From: Pseudomonadota bacterium
Lineage (GTDB): Bacteria > Pseudomonadota > Gammaproteobacteria > Pseudomonadales > Oleiphilaceae
Assembly: GCA_002747395.1 (NCBI GenBank)
Contig: PDPE01000038.1
Span: forward strand, 1-64,000
Direction: 5' to 3'
DNA length: 64,000 nt
The translations under genes and the position numbers were made by a program. The notes under the pieces are model-generated. The model saw only the letters and a list, made by a program, of their open reading frames with translations. It was not told the origin of the DNA and searched no databases. This document shows positions 26,265 through 35,283 of this stretch, one piece after another; position 1 is the first letter of the stretch; each line of letters starts with the position of its first letter.

Positions 26265-28583
26265 TTATTTTCTTAACGTATTGATGACTGCTTCCAGTGC
26301 CCGGTCAAACATCATGCCATTTTCAATTACTGATATTTCATCCCGACGCAACAATCTGGCAAAGTCTTTTCTGGTTATCGATTGAGATTTCGATCCGTTA
26401 CGATTCACCAGTATAATGGTATCGGTAACGGGTATGATTGCTGCGACCCGGGCCTTCGTTGTCATGCCATTTTCCGTCCGCCTTATCCATGTATTGGTAC
26501 TCAACTCGGCAGCCATTTCATCGTATCGGTCTGGCTCGGATGGCTCATTTTCTGCCTCTGATTCCGTTGCTTTTTCAGGGGCGTCTTCTTTCGCAAGGTC
26601 TGTTTCTTTTTCAAAATCAGTTTCTTTCTCAGGGTCTGTCTGTTTTTCAAAGTCAGTTTCTGCCAATGAATCACGGATGGTGTTGTCGGTCCGGGCGGGC
26701 TGAATTTCCGGATACTCCTCGACAGCAAACGCTTCTAACGCTTCTTCAACCGGTTCTGCCATGATTTCGTTTTCCACCGTACTGAATGCGGTGGAAATCT
26801 GATTGACCCAGCTAACTATTTCCGAGGGTTGAATTCCGACTTCATTGAGCTGCTTTTCCAGTTCGGAAATTACCTGGTCATGCTGTTGTTCATCGCTACT
26901 GTCGAGTGCGTCCAGCAGCTTTTCCTCCAGGCCCACTGCTCTTTTCCAGCCTTCTCCTTCGGTACTTTCTTCAATGTTATGAATATAAAACAGGGCCTGC
27001 TTCCAGGGCCCCTTGAAAAAACGGGCTATACAAGGGTCATAGGCTTTTTTTTGCGAAGCCAGTTTTTTCTGAACCAAAGCCTCGGTATGGCTGGCGGCGA
27101 CCTGCCGCGCGGTGTGGGTTCTGGCTTTTGCCTTTTCCGTCGTGATCATTCGTTCTTCAATCAGCTTGGCCCGTCTTTTTTCGGCTTTTAAAAACAAATC
27201 CAGGTCTTCCTGGCATTGATCAAATACCTGGTAATCATCATCAAATTCCGTGTTGACGCGTTCAATCACGGAAGCAATTTTGTTATAAAGAGAGTCACGC
27301 CGACGATTTTCAGCAGGTGCCCAGGTGGCACCGGCGTCCGCAATGGTATCCATTAACCGCTGCGCCGGGTTGTCTGTATCACTGAAGAAAGTCGGGTCAA
27401 GCAATGCCGCCTTCATCATTGGTGTCTGCATATGGTTCACCAGAGTTTTCATATACGGACTTACATTTTGATCCTTGTTAATCTCATCAAACAGCATGGA
27501 CAACATGGAAACCGTGTTTGCGGCGGTTTCATTTATGCTCGTCCCGCTTTCTTCCAGGTAGTGTGAAACCTGGTCTTTCAGTGGCGAATACTCGGACTCG
27601 TCCAGATAACCCCCGCTCGGGTCGGTCAGAACCGGAAGCGGGTTTGATTCCTGAAAGTGCTGGATGAAACTGTCTGTGGTTTCGAGGGTGCTGGAAGAGT
27701 CTGCCTTGAGCAAGTGTTTCTGCAAATCCAGATCATTACTGGCTTCGGCAATCAGTTTTGAAAATGCTTCCTGGATGGCCCGCTCTTCAATTTCGTCTTT
27801 GGATTCACTTGTGGAGGTGTCGGCATCCCCGGTGTTAACCAGTTGAAACAGGGTTTCCTTGCGCTTTCTTTTACCGGACTCTATTTTTCTTTCTTCGTCA
27901 TAACGATACTCGATAGCGTTTTCATCAAGATCCGGCAACACTCCCAGGTTTACCAGGTAGTCATTGCAATGCGTGATATAGTCGGGGTACCTCTTTTCAA
28001 GCTCCTGAGCCAGGGCCGTAATGGTTTTCCGGGTCTCGTCCGGGTCAAAATTCAGCCTCTCTACTGCAAATATCAGTCCATTGAATAACGTTCTGGGCCT
28101 GATTGGTATACTGCCAGCGTGCAGGTCTTGCCGCAACAGGTGCTCAATTCTCATATTCAGTTCGGATAATTCTGCCGAGTGGTCGACGTTCAGTCGGGCG
28201 ACGGCATCACTCACCAGCAATTGTTTTTCCAAATCATCTGATTCGAGCAGTTTCAGTTGACTTAACCGGGCCTCCAGTTCCTGTTTTCTTCGTTTTACTT
28301 TCAGTTTTTTGGGTGGTTTTTTTTTGCTGGTCGATGGTTCCAGGTACTTATCAAAGCTGTCGTTAACAAATTGAGTGACAGACTTGATAAGGATATCGCT
28401 GTTTCGAATCAGTTTTCTGGCCAGATCGATACGCACCGGGAGTTGGTCAGGGCTTGCGAAAAGTGTGTTTGACACTTTATCCAACATGGAAAAATAGTCG
28501 TGATATATCTGTTGCAACAATAAAACTGATTCTGCTTTGAACGTGCCAATCTGTTTAGGCTGTTTTCTTGCTGGTGCACTCAT
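26265..28583 (-). CDS. DUF1631 family protein
   Basis: A 772-residue soluble, mostly helical protein. The C-terminal 80 residues carry what I recognise as the DUF1631 ending: WIRRTENGMTTKARVAAI, NRNGSKSQSITRKDFARLL, and MMFDRALEAVINTLR. The central region (about 350-620) is a long helical array with the family's typical LFDEINKDQNVSPYMKTLVNHMQTPM segment. An acidic low-complexity linker (about 655-700) contains degenerate repeats of the kind FEKETD/PEKETD, encoded by 18-bp-like repeats around 26575-26660. Sometimes misannotated as thymidine phosphorylase; function unknown. No membrane segment or signal peptide. Confidence 0.85.
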   Translation of the reverse strand: MSAPARKQPKQIGTFKAESVLLLQQIYHDYFSMLDKVSNTLFASPDQLPVRIDLARKLIRNSDILIKSVTQFVNDSFDKYLEPSTSKKKPPKKLKVKRRKQELEARLSQLKLLESDDLEKQLLVSDAVARLNVDHSAELSELNMRIEHLLRQDLHAGSIPIRPRTLFNGLIFAVERLNFDPDETRKTITALAQELEKRYPDYITHCNDYLVNLGVLPDLDENAIEYRYDEERKIESGKRKRKETLFQLVNTGDADTSTSESKDEIEERAIQEAFSKLIAEASNDLDLQKHLLKADSSSTLETTDSFIQHFQESNPLPVLTDPSGGYLDESEYSPLKDQVSHYLEESGTSINETAANTVSMLSMLFDEINKDQNVSPYMKTLVNHMQTPMMKAALLDPTFFSDTDNPAQRLMDTIADAGATWAPAENRRRDSLYNKIASVIERVNTEFDDDYQVFDQCQEDLDLFLKAEKRRAKLIEERMITTEKAKARTHTARQVAASHTEALVQKKLASQKKAYDPCIARFFKGPWKQALFYIHNIEESTEGEGWKRAVGLEEKLLDALDSSDEQQHDQVISELEKQLNEVGIQPSEIVSWVNQISTAFSTVENEIMAEPVEEALEAFAVEEYPEIQPARTDNTIRDSLAETDFEKQTDPEKETDFEKETDLAKEDAPEKATESEAENEPSEPDRYDEMAAELSTNTWIRRTENGMTTKARVAAIIPVTDTIILVNRNGSKSQSITRKDFARLLRRDEISVIENGMMFDRALEAVINTLRK

Positions 28584-28919
28584 GGTGATGATTACCGGGA
28601 AAAGTCCGAAAAGTGATAAGTGGTGACAGTTTTGATATAGACAGGCTAGTTGAAGTTACCTGAATTTTCCATTAAATGGCCGGATGGAAAAAACCGGAAC
28701 AGGCAAAATCATACGGGATGGTATGCGGCGGGCTCCCGGTTCTCGAATGTTCACAGTCGTGGATGGACAGCTTACAGTCGTGCAGATAGCTCACAGCCAG
28801 CGAAAATACACGGTTTTGGAACCCGTTTGACGCTCTTCGGCACCTGACTGCGACACAGAACTCCCTCATGGTTCGGTTGATAAGGTGTTACATTGTGATG
28901 CGAGAGCAGATGCAAAAGG
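28584..28919. other. 336-bp intergenic region between DUF1631 and ppnP genes
   Basis: No gene seen. Around 28754-28800 ACAGTCGTG-like and AGCTYACAG-like words recur with a spacing of about 20 bp, giving a degenerate direct repeat. The DUF1631 promoter on the minus strand should lie in the right-hand part next to 28600-28700, but I see no clear -35/-10 pair. Confidence 0.5.
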
Positions 28920-29201
28920 CTATTCGTAGCGACACAAATAGGCCGCCTGACCTTCTATTTTCAGTTTGAATTTTTGATTGGCACCAACAATAAACTGTTC
29001 ACCTTTGGCAAAGGTCTGGAAGCCTTCCTGGCCTGGTAACCAGGCTTGCATCTGGCCACTGATGACGGTCATCGTTTCTTTTTTTGCTGTTGAAAACTCA
29101 TAGTCGCCGGCTTCCATTACACCGACGGTCTCGGGCAGAGATTCAGCCTGAAAGGCAATGGACTTTACCTTTCCATCAAAGTACTCGTTTACTTTTAACA
29201 T
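28920..29201 (-). CDS. ppnP: Pyrimidine/purine nucleoside phosphorylase PpnP (DUF1255)
   Basis: A 93-residue single-domain cupin matching E. coli PpnP (YaiE, 94 residues), which phosphorolyses a wide range of nucleosides. Shared landmarks are MLKVNEYFDGKVKSIAFQ at the start, VGVMEAGDYEFSTAKKETMTVISG in the middle and AYLCRYE at the end. The start is the ATG at 29201: AAGGA lies six bases before it, while the ATG at 29207 abuts that site and is too close. It follows htpX on the same strand after a 123-bp gap with a hairpin and a tandem repeat, so it probably has its own transcript. Confidence 0.93.
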   Translation of the reverse strand: MLKVNEYFDGKVKSIAFQAESLPETVGVMEAGDYEFSTAKKETMTVISGQMQAWLPGQEGFQTFAKGEQFIVGANQKFKLKIEGQAAYLCRYE

Positions 29202-29247
29202 GTTCATTCCTTTTTTCAGTAGTAACAGGGCCGGTTAGTAACAATTC

Positions 29248-29292
29248 CCGGTGTAATCACACCGGAAAGCAGCAATACCGGAAAGCAACAAT
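29248..29292. repeat. Hairpin plus 16-bp tandem duplication between htpX and ppnP
   Basis: CCGGTGT (29248-29254) and ACACCGG (29259-29265) form a 7-bp stem with a 4-nt loop. Overlapping it, ACCGGAAAGCAGCAAT (29261-29276) is directly followed by a copy with one change (29277-29292). No T-tract follows the hairpin on the minus strand. Confidence 0.8.
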
Positions 29293-29324
29293 ACCCTGCG
29301 ATGATAAAACAAAGCTTTCATTGT

Positions 29325-30212
29325 CTAATAATTTGCCTGCTGAAGGGCGCGAATCCTGTCATCCAGCGGCGGATGACTGGAAAACAACTGAGCCAGGCCG
29401 CCTTTGAGCCCTCGGGTGATACCAAAAGCGGTCAATGAATCAGGCATTTGGTCAGGTACTTCAGATTCTGCCTTCAGACGTTGCAGGGCGCTGATCATGG
29501 ACGGGGTTCCGGCCAAACGTGCGCCCATTTCATCTGCCCTGAATTCTCTTTTCCGGGAAAACCACATGACAATGGCCGAAGCCAGAATACCCAGCACGAT
29601 TTCGGCAACAAACACCACTATGTAGAAGCCAAAGCCGTGACCATTTTCGGTTTTGAATACCGCTTTATCAACAACATAGCCAATAATTCTGGCAAAGAAC
29701 ATAACAAAGGTGTTTACCACACCCTGTATTAACGACAGGGTGACCATGTCGCCATTGGCGACATGTCCAATCTCGTGGGCAAGCACGGCTTTAATCTCGG
29801 CTTTGTCCATGCGGCTCATTAGTCCGGCACTGACGGCCACCAATGCATCGTTTTTATTCCATCCTGTAGCAAACGCGTTGGACTGTTGCGCAGGAAAAAC
29901 GCCCACTTCAGGCATGCCAATATCCGCTTTGTCCGCAAGTTCTTTCACGGTTTCAACCAGCCACTGTTCTGCCCCGTTGCGGGGTTGAGTGATAATGACC
30001 GTGCCTGTTGACCATTTCGCCATCATTTTTGATAAAAACAGGGAAACGAAAGATCCGGCGAAACCGAATACGGCACAGAATACAAGCAGAGCCTGAAGAT
30101 TCAGTCCGCCCTGTGCATCAAGATAACGGCCAACTCCAAGAAGATTAAGGGTAATACTGGCTACTAATACTACTGCCAGATTGGTCGCCAGAAACAGCGC
30201 TATTCGTTTCAT
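29325..30212 (-). CDS. htpX: Membrane zinc metalloprotease HtpX
   Basis: A 295-residue M48-family inner-membrane protease involved in quality control of misfolded membrane proteins. The zinc motif HEIGH is in [15 protein letters not shown], with the third ligand in [15 protein letters not shown]. Two N-terminal helices (about 4-24, 33-52) and two after the active site (about 155-175, 192-212) match E. coli HtpX (293 residues). The start is the ATG at 30212, preceded by GAGGT; an open extension to 30365 lacks support. In enterics htpX is under heat-shock and Cpx control; I could not confirm such sites here. Confidence 0.94.
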   Translation of the reverse strand: MKRIALFLATNLAVVLVASITLNLLGVGRYLDAQGGLNLQALLVFCAVFGFAGSFVSLFLSKMMAKWSTGTVIITQPRNGAEQWLVETVKELADKADIGMPEVGVFPAQQSNAFATGWNKNDALVAVSAGLMSRMDKAEIKAVLAHEIGHVANGDMVTLSLIQGVVNTFVMFFARIIGYVVDKAVFKTENGHGFGFYIVVFVAEIVLGILASAIVMWFSRKREFRADEMGARLAGTPSMISALQRLKAESEVPDQMPDSLTAFGITRGLKGGLAQLFSSHPPLDDRIRALQQANY

Positions 30213-30699
30213 GTTTACCTCACAGAAAACCAATTGATAAAGCCGATTCTCACCCGCGCACGCTTGTTCGGCTGCCCGGCCGATACCTGGTAGCCCCTCT
30301 CTCGTCTTTCGCATTGGTACCGGCATGGCCGGTATTAACCACCGGTACCAACGATTGACGGGCAAAATCAGATCGCCTGCCGGGTGGGAATTCGTTACTG
30401 AGCATTAATTGGGGTGAGGTAACGGGTTTTCAATGGTGCCGGCCTGGAAAACACCCAAAGTGAAATTATCGTCACAATGTCAAGGTGTCTTTTTGTGAAG
30501 AGCGTAGCATTTACTGTCAGCAACAAAAAACTTGAACGGGTTCACAAAAAGAGTTATGTTTAAATTATGAACAGTAAGAATTGCATTGCAGCTGGCTGGT
30601 TGTGGGTGCAGTTGGTTGCGGGTGGCTTCGGGTAGTTGTGTCGCGGACGAAGTGCCGATGAGTTCCTGAGTGCCATATTGTCTATAGAGGTGTCTGATT
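30213..30699. other. 487-bp divergent intergenic region between htpX and a secreted-protein gene
   Basis: No gene seen. It should contain the htpX promoter (minus strand) and that of the 30700 gene (plus strand). A small palindrome, TGAAC-GG-GTTCA, is at 30533-30544. The stretch 30590-30640 is GT-rich with repeated GGTTG/GGGTG words. No assignable regulator site. Confidence 0.5.
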
Positions 30700-31146
30700 T
30701 TGAAAACCCGGTATCAGTTTTCCATGTTTCTTGCGGCTGCGCTGTTGGCTCCCTGTTTGAGCTTGCCGGCTTTTGCCGATAACAGGCCGGTGGTTGGAGC
30801 AGAGAACCATCACAGTGTTGTGCTGGGTTCCTTTCAGATCAGGTTTAAAGTTAAAAAGTCTACTATTGACACTATCCCGTTCAGGCGTCTTGATGAGATC
30901 GGTCTCTCTGATGCCTACCTGCCCGGTGCGTTCGAAGCCACTGCCGCAGGTGAGGTAGAACGTGTTGTAGTGGTGAGTGAGAGTCGCGAAAATACCCGGG
31001 CAGGAAATCTCACTTCGGATACGTTGGATCAAAACCTGGAAACAGTGAGTCTGGTTCGTGCCGTGGCCAGTATTCACGATCCCTATTTCTCAAGAAGTAA
31101 CGGTAATGTCACCGGGATTTCCCTGTTGACTTCCACTGAAAGATAG
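30700..31146 (+). CDS. Small exported protein of unknown function
   Basis: A 148-residue protein with a clear signal peptide (basic start KTRYQ, hydrophobic MFLAAALLAPCLSLPAFA, cleavage likely after AFA near residue 26). The start is probably the TTG at 30700, preceded by TAGAGG; the ATG at 30724 would remove the basic n-region. The mature part (about 120 residues) has strand-like segments (HHSVVLGSFQIRFKVKK, EVERVVVVSES) and no Cys. Not a family I recognise. Stand-alone between htpX and truC. Confidence 0.65.
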   Translation: MKTRYQFSMFLAAALLAPCLSLPAFADNRPVVGAENHHSVVLGSFQIRFKVKKSTIDTIPFRRLDEIGLSDAYLPGAFEATAAGEVERVVVVSESRENTRAGNLTSDTLDQNLETVSLVRAVASIHDPYFSRSNGNVTGISLLTSTER

Positions 31147-31268
31147 CTCCAAAAGATCGCATCGCTCCTGCAGCCGGGTGTACTCTTGGCACTTTGATGC
31201 AAACCGGGCGTGTGCTGTTCGGCCTTCCCTCTTTTCAGTAAAATGCAACCTCTTTCTTTTTGTTAACC

Positions 31269-32009
31269 ATGCAAGAAACCTTACCTGTTTTATATCAGGA
31301 CCCGGATATTGTCGTCATTGATAAGCCTTCGGGTTTGTTGGTGCATAAAAGTCTGGCAGATCGCCATGAAAACCGGTACGCAATGAAAATACTCAGGAAC
31401 CAGCTCGGCCAATGGGTATATCCGGTACACCGGCTGGACAAGCCCACTTCCGGTGTGCTTGTTTTTGCATTGAGTGAGCATATTGCCCGGGGTCTCGCTG
31501 AGCAATTCCAGTCCAGGCAGGTTCGAAAAACATACCTTGCCGTTGTCCGGGGCAGACCACCTCTGGGTGGAATTATTGACCACCCGATTCGTGAAAGTGC
31601 CATGTTCAAGAATAGCGTTGGCAAGTTTGAGCGAAAAATGGCCAGGGAAAGCCGGACACTGTTTCATCGCCTGGCAACGGTAGAATTGCAGGTGCCTGTT
31701 GACCGATATCCTGTGACACGTTACTCCTTATTGGCCTGTTACCCGAAAACAGGGCGTCAGCACCAGATTCGTCGGCATCTGAAACATATAGCGCACCCCA
31801 TAATCGGTGATGTACGCTATGGAAAGGGTGTGCATAATCGGTTTTTTGAACGTGAATATCAGCTCAAGCGCCTGATGCTCATGGCAAAACGTATCGAGTT
31901 TGTGCATCCGTCCAGCGGCAAGCCGGTCTGTGTTGATGCAGGGCTGGGCAACGAGTTTCAAAAATTGATTGATGCATTCGGTTGGGTCATGCCCGCGAAG
32001 TGGTGCTGA
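31269..32009 (+). CDS. truC: tRNA pseudouridine(65) synthase TruC
   Basis: A 246-residue RluA-family pseudouridine synthase. The catalytic Asp is in VHRLDKPTSGVLVFA; other RluA landmarks are KPSGLLVHKS, KTYLAVVRG, KTGRQHQIRRHLKHIAHPIIGD and RYGKGVHNRFF. The GKGVHN-RFF ending and small size fit TruC (U65 in certain tRNAs) rather than RluA, RluC or RluD. The ATG at 31269 gives the conventional N-terminus; a TTG at 31260 is in frame. Neither has a strong ribosome site. Convergent with the SWIM protein gene, 60 bp apart. Confidence 0.9.
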   Translation: MQETLPVLYQDPDIVVIDKPSGLLVHKSLADRHENRYAMKILRNQLGQWVYPVHRLDKPTSGVLVFALSEHIARGLAEQFQSRQVRKTYLAVVRGRPPLGGIIDHPIRESAMFKNSVGKFERKMARESRTLFHRLATVELQVPVDRYPVTRYSLLACYPKTGRQHQIRRHLKHIAHPIIGDVRYGKGVHNRFFEREYQLKRLMLMAKRIEFVHPSSGKPVCVDAGLGNEFQKLIDAFGWVMPAKWC

Positions 32010-32069
32010 AAACTATATGAGAAAAGAGCTGCCTGAAAATGAAAAAAGGGACTGACAAAGTGGGGCTGA

Positions 32070-33896
32070 CTAAAAGGTATCGGGAAACTGGTCGTTGAGC
32101 GGCAATATCGTCTCGAACCGCGTTCTTAGCATAGCAACCATTGTACGCTTGTGACGATTTTCAAATAGAAGATCCCTGATGAACGTGATAAAGCGGGGGT
32201 CGCAATTACCTGTTAACCGCTCAAGGTGATCGAGGCAGTTTTCAGCTTCCCGGTAGCCTGAAGCGTTTCCTTTTGCCAGGGCAAGACGGGCCGCTTTTTT
32301 GAAGAGGGTAATGATTTGATCGCGGTATTGTTGCGGATCGGTTTTCAGCAGGGATTCTGCCAGCACTGCAAGGGGTTTACTGTCCAGATTGAGCCTGTTT
32401 GCAAGAGTTGTAGCTGTGGCCGGATCCTGACAGGTCAGTAATTGCCATGCCTGCAGATTGAGAGTGCCTTCTGAATTTGCACAGGATTGTGCGACAAAGT
32501 CACGGGCTCTTCCTTGCCATGTGGACTCTTCTTCCAATGACGATTTTCGTGCGATTCGCAAAATGCTATCCAACAGGTCTTTGCCTGGTGTGAGCATGAA
32601 TTGTTGCCACAAATATGGCAAGGCTTCTTCACCACTGTCCGTTTGACAAAACAGTTGGCACAACTGGTTCAAGGCATCCCGCCTTGAGTCTGTGACACGG
32701 TCGTCAGGGTCAAAGGGCCAGGCTGTATTGGCAGTTTTTACCGTTGAGCAGTGATCAAGAAACTGCTTGTAGAACAATATGGCCAGCTCGGGTTTGTTGC
32801 AATCCAAAGCGGAACGGGCCAGGGAGTAATAATCCCTGTATTCCATCACCGCTTTGGTTCTGATTTCCAGCCGGGTTAAGGGGCTGTGTCCGGATTGGCC
32901 GGTTTCCAGCAGGTGGCGTTGCAACCTTTGGTACATGGCCAGCGTTTGCGCTTTCGAAGTCTCTGGCAGTAATGAAATAGAGTCAGGGTTGATGTCAGGC
33001 AGAGCCTGCCATTTGTTCAGGCATAAGGAGTTGAAGGTTGCCATAAAGGATCGGTATTTTTCTTCCGAACCGATGAGGTGTTCGATTCGGGACAGGGAGG
33101 TTGACCGAAGATTGTGTCGGTCAGCAAGCCAGTCGGCAAAAAAGTTCCGTGCCAGAGCCTCGGGCCTTTCATCTGCTCTTACCTTGAGATTCAGGTAGAT
33201 GTTTTCCAATGGAATGGTGGCGAGTTCGTGGTGTTTCCGATAGTCTTCCTGTTTGTCCAGAACCAGATTCAGGCGTTGGTAGAAGTAGTCGATCAGTTTG
33301 GCGAGTTTTGGTGGCTCCGCTTCTTCTTCCAGTGCTTGAAGGGTTTGCACGAATTCCCGGATTTTTGTGAAGAAGAGCCGAATTTGTTTCTGGGTAAACA
33401 GTTTTCCGGGTAATCGTGTCAATTCTGTAATTTGTTTTCTGATTGCCGGGTAGTCAATCTGACTGCCCCCGATGTGAGCTTTTAACAGGTATTGATTGAA
33501 GGTTTGCGGGTCCTGGGAAATAAAGTCAAGAGCAAGTGTCGCCAGTGCATGTTTATCGAGTGATTGCAGATAAGCCATCACCTTGTCGCGATCGTTTCCC
33601 TGTGTCAGCGCATTCCGCTTGCGTAACTGCCTTGCAACTTCAAGTGCCACCGCCACGCAATGAAGGCAAAAGTCAAACCCGTCCGAGTCAGCACAGGAGC
33701 AGGCCCCCTGCAACTGGCTCGTGCTGAAATTGAGTTTGACAAGGTACTCGGGAGACTGCCCGATTCTGGCGACCGCCCTGTTTTTCGAGAGATCCAGTTC
33801 ACGTACAGGGTGGTTGGCCGCAAACGCCTCACCTTTCAGGAATACCTGTTCTCCCGCAACAATCCGGATTTTTTCCTTCGAAACCATTGGTACCAT
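32070..33896 (-). CDS. SWIM zinc-finger domain protein
   Basis: A 608-residue cytoplasmic protein with a SWIM zinc finger near residues 65-80: CSC, a seven-residue spacer and CLHC give the CxCxnCxHC pattern used for DNA or protein contacts. The remaining 500 residues are helical and look like TPR/HEAT-type repeats (for example LALDFISQDPQTFNQYLL, ALDCNKPELAILFYKQFLDH, ALAKGNASGYREAENCLDHLERL). No nuclease, helicase or methylase motif is visible. Bacterial proteins of this kind (SWIM plus long helical tail) have no settled function. Start could be Met1 (33896) or Met4 (33887). Confidence 0.75.
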   Translation of the reverse strand: MVPMVSKEKIRIVAGEQVFLKGEAFAANHPVRELDLSKNRAVARIGQSPEYLVKLNFSTSQLQGACSCADSDGFDFCLHCVAVALEVARQLRKRNALTQGNDRDKVMAYLQSLDKHALATLALDFISQDPQTFNQYLLKAHIGGSQIDYPAIRKQITELTRLPGKLFTQKQIRLFFTKIREFVQTLQALEEEAEPPKLAKLIDYFYQRLNLVLDKQEDYRKHHELATIPLENIYLNLKVRADERPEALARNFFADWLADRHNLRSTSLSRIEHLIGSEEKYRSFMATFNSLCLNKWQALPDINPDSISLLPETSKAQTLAMYQRLQRHLLETGQSGHSPLTRLEIRTKAVMEYRDYYSLARSALDCNKPELAILFYKQFLDHCSTVKTANTAWPFDPDDRVTDSRRDALNQLCQLFCQTDSGEEALPYLWQQFMLTPGKDLLDSILRIARKSSLEEESTWQGRARDFVAQSCANSEGTLNLQAWQLLTCQDPATATTLANRLNLDSKPLAVLAESLLKTDPQQYRDQIITLFKKAARLALAKGNASGYREAENCLDHLERLTGNCDPRFITFIRDLLFENRHKRTMVAMLRTRFETILPLNDQFPDTF

Positions 33897-33956
33897 GGGA
33901 GATTTTTACCCGAGAGACTGAACCCTTCACGTTACCTGTGAAAAGCACCTGGTGAC

Positions 33957-33997
33957 AGTACGATTATCTACAAACATAGTACGATTATCTACAAACA
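33957..33997. repeat. Perfect 20-bp direct repeat
   Basis: AGTACGATTATCTACAAACA occurs at 33957-33976 and 33978-33997, separated by a single T (21-bp period), in the gap between the SWIM gene start and the following minus-strand gene's stop. Confidence 0.95.
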
Positions 33998-34010
33998 GGG
34001 TACTCACCGG

Positions 34011-34388
34011 TTATGGCATCTGGATCTTGCCGCCGCCAGGGGGCATGCCACCGCTGCCCGGAACCACGATAGACGAGGCCTGTTGTCGTCGATACTCCTT
34101 CAATTCTTCGATGGTTTTTTCCATCGAAACCTGTGCGGCATCAGAAAACTGCTCAATGGCATCTGCCAGATTGTCTGCTTCCAGCTCAAAGGTCAGGGGT
34201 AACGCGCCAGCAGGTGTCATCATCTGTGCCTGGCCGATATACTGAACCTTTCGGTTGTTATCAGTATCACCATTCGCATTGATTGGTGTCATTATTCGTA
34301 TGGTACCGATTTTTTGATCGGTCACTACCTCTTCTCTATAAAGAGAGTCGCTATCCATTTTGATTTCAGGCAGAGTCGGGTCGGTCAT
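34011..34388 (-). CDS. Conserved cytoplasmic protein of unknown function
   Basis: A 125-residue soluble protein of a type common in Pseudomonas and relatives, annotated there only as hypothetical. Recognisable parts are SLYREEVVTDQKIGTIRIMTPI near the start, YIGQAQMMTPAGALPLTFELEADNLADAIEQF in the middle and a helix ending EELKEYRRQQASS. The tail is Gly/Pro-rich (PGSGGMPPGGGKIQMP). AAGGATAT lies five bases before the ATG. No catalytic motif. Upstream of the SWIM gene's start region in reverse order, with no obvious link. Confidence 0.75.
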   Translation of the reverse strand: MTDPTLPEIKMDSDSLYREEVVTDQKIGTIRIMTPINANGDTDNNRKVQYIGQAQMMTPAGALPLTFELEADNLADAIEQFSDAAQVSMEKTIEELKEYRRQQASSIVVPGSGGMPPGGGKIQMP

Positions 34389-34687
34389 TTGTATATCCTT
34401 AAATAATTACCATGCCACGTCGAGCGGGCACCTTATATGAATGATTGGCTGTTTCGCGGCTGGTCTGGCAGCCGTGTATGCCGGTTGGCACCATGTTAAC
34501 ACAGGGGGCGATAAAATTTGTCAACTTGCGACATTGGAAAGCATTGCTGTATTGGGAGAAATGGAGGGCGGGGGTATAATGCCCGGCTACTTTGATGGTG
34601 AAAACCTTTGTGGTTGTACTGGTGTGGTTGTACTGGGGGTTGCACCAGAGATTGTACTGGTGACTGGATTGGAACAGGCAGGAACAG
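34389..34687. other. 299-bp divergent intergenic region with a 14-bp tandem duplication
   Basis: No gene seen. TGTGGTTGTACTGG occurs in direct tandem at 34609-34622 and 34623-34636, with a third partial copy (ATTGTACTGG) near 34651-34660. It lies about 50-80 bp upstream of the DUF2288 start, so it could overlap that promoter. Confidence 0.7.
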
Positions 34688-35020
34688 ATGAGCGTGGACA
34701 CTGCAGGGCTGAAAGGCAAAGAATCGATGGAAGAAGAAAAAGCAAAAATACTGGGCGAAACGGCGCAAATTCCCTGGAAGGATCTGCAACCCTGGTTTGC
34801 CAAAGGAGCAGTAGTGAATGTTTCCCCCGAGTTAAATCTGGTTGATGTTGCCTATGCGCTGTCAATTGATGATAAAGAGCGCTTTGAACGGTGGACAGAT
34901 GAAAACACTGTGGGTGCGGTGACTGATGCGCAAGCGCTGGAATGGTTTGATAGCAATGCCAGCCTCTGGGCAGTTGTTGTCCGACCGTGGATACTTGTTC
35001 AGGTTCCTGCTGTTGAATAA
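34688..35020 (+). CDS. DUF2288 family protein
   Basis: A 110-residue cytoplasmic protein. It matches my memory of DUF2288: EEEKAKILGETAQIPWKDLQ, an FAKGAVVNVSPELNLVDVAYAL segment and the conserved ending LWAVVVRPWILVQV. The family is widespread in gammaproteobacteria and cyanobacteria without known function. AGGAACAG precedes the ATG at 34688; the ATG at 34727 (MEEEKAK) is a second candidate that matches the conserved core. Confidence 0.85.
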   Translation: MSVDTAGLKGKESMEEEKAKILGETAQIPWKDLQPWFAKGAVVNVSPELNLVDVAYALSIDDKERFERWTDENTVGAVTDAQALEWFDSNASLWAVVVRPWILVQVPAVE

Positions 35021-35283
35021 GCAGGCATGGAGGTGTTACCGGGGACTGATAACCCGGATTTCCAAAACGACTTGACACTCTGCAATGACTAAAAGCTCCA
35101 AAACGAATAAAACCACTAAAAAAAGGCGTTATTGTTCGCTTTTTGATCTTGACCAAGGTAGAATTTGTGCCCTTTTTTGATCCCCTTCCAACAAAAACAA
35201 AACCCGGGCGATTAAGTTGATTCTGTGCGAATGCAAATCATGGATTTGCTTCGCTTTTGGTAGGCAATCGGGAGGAAGGTCTC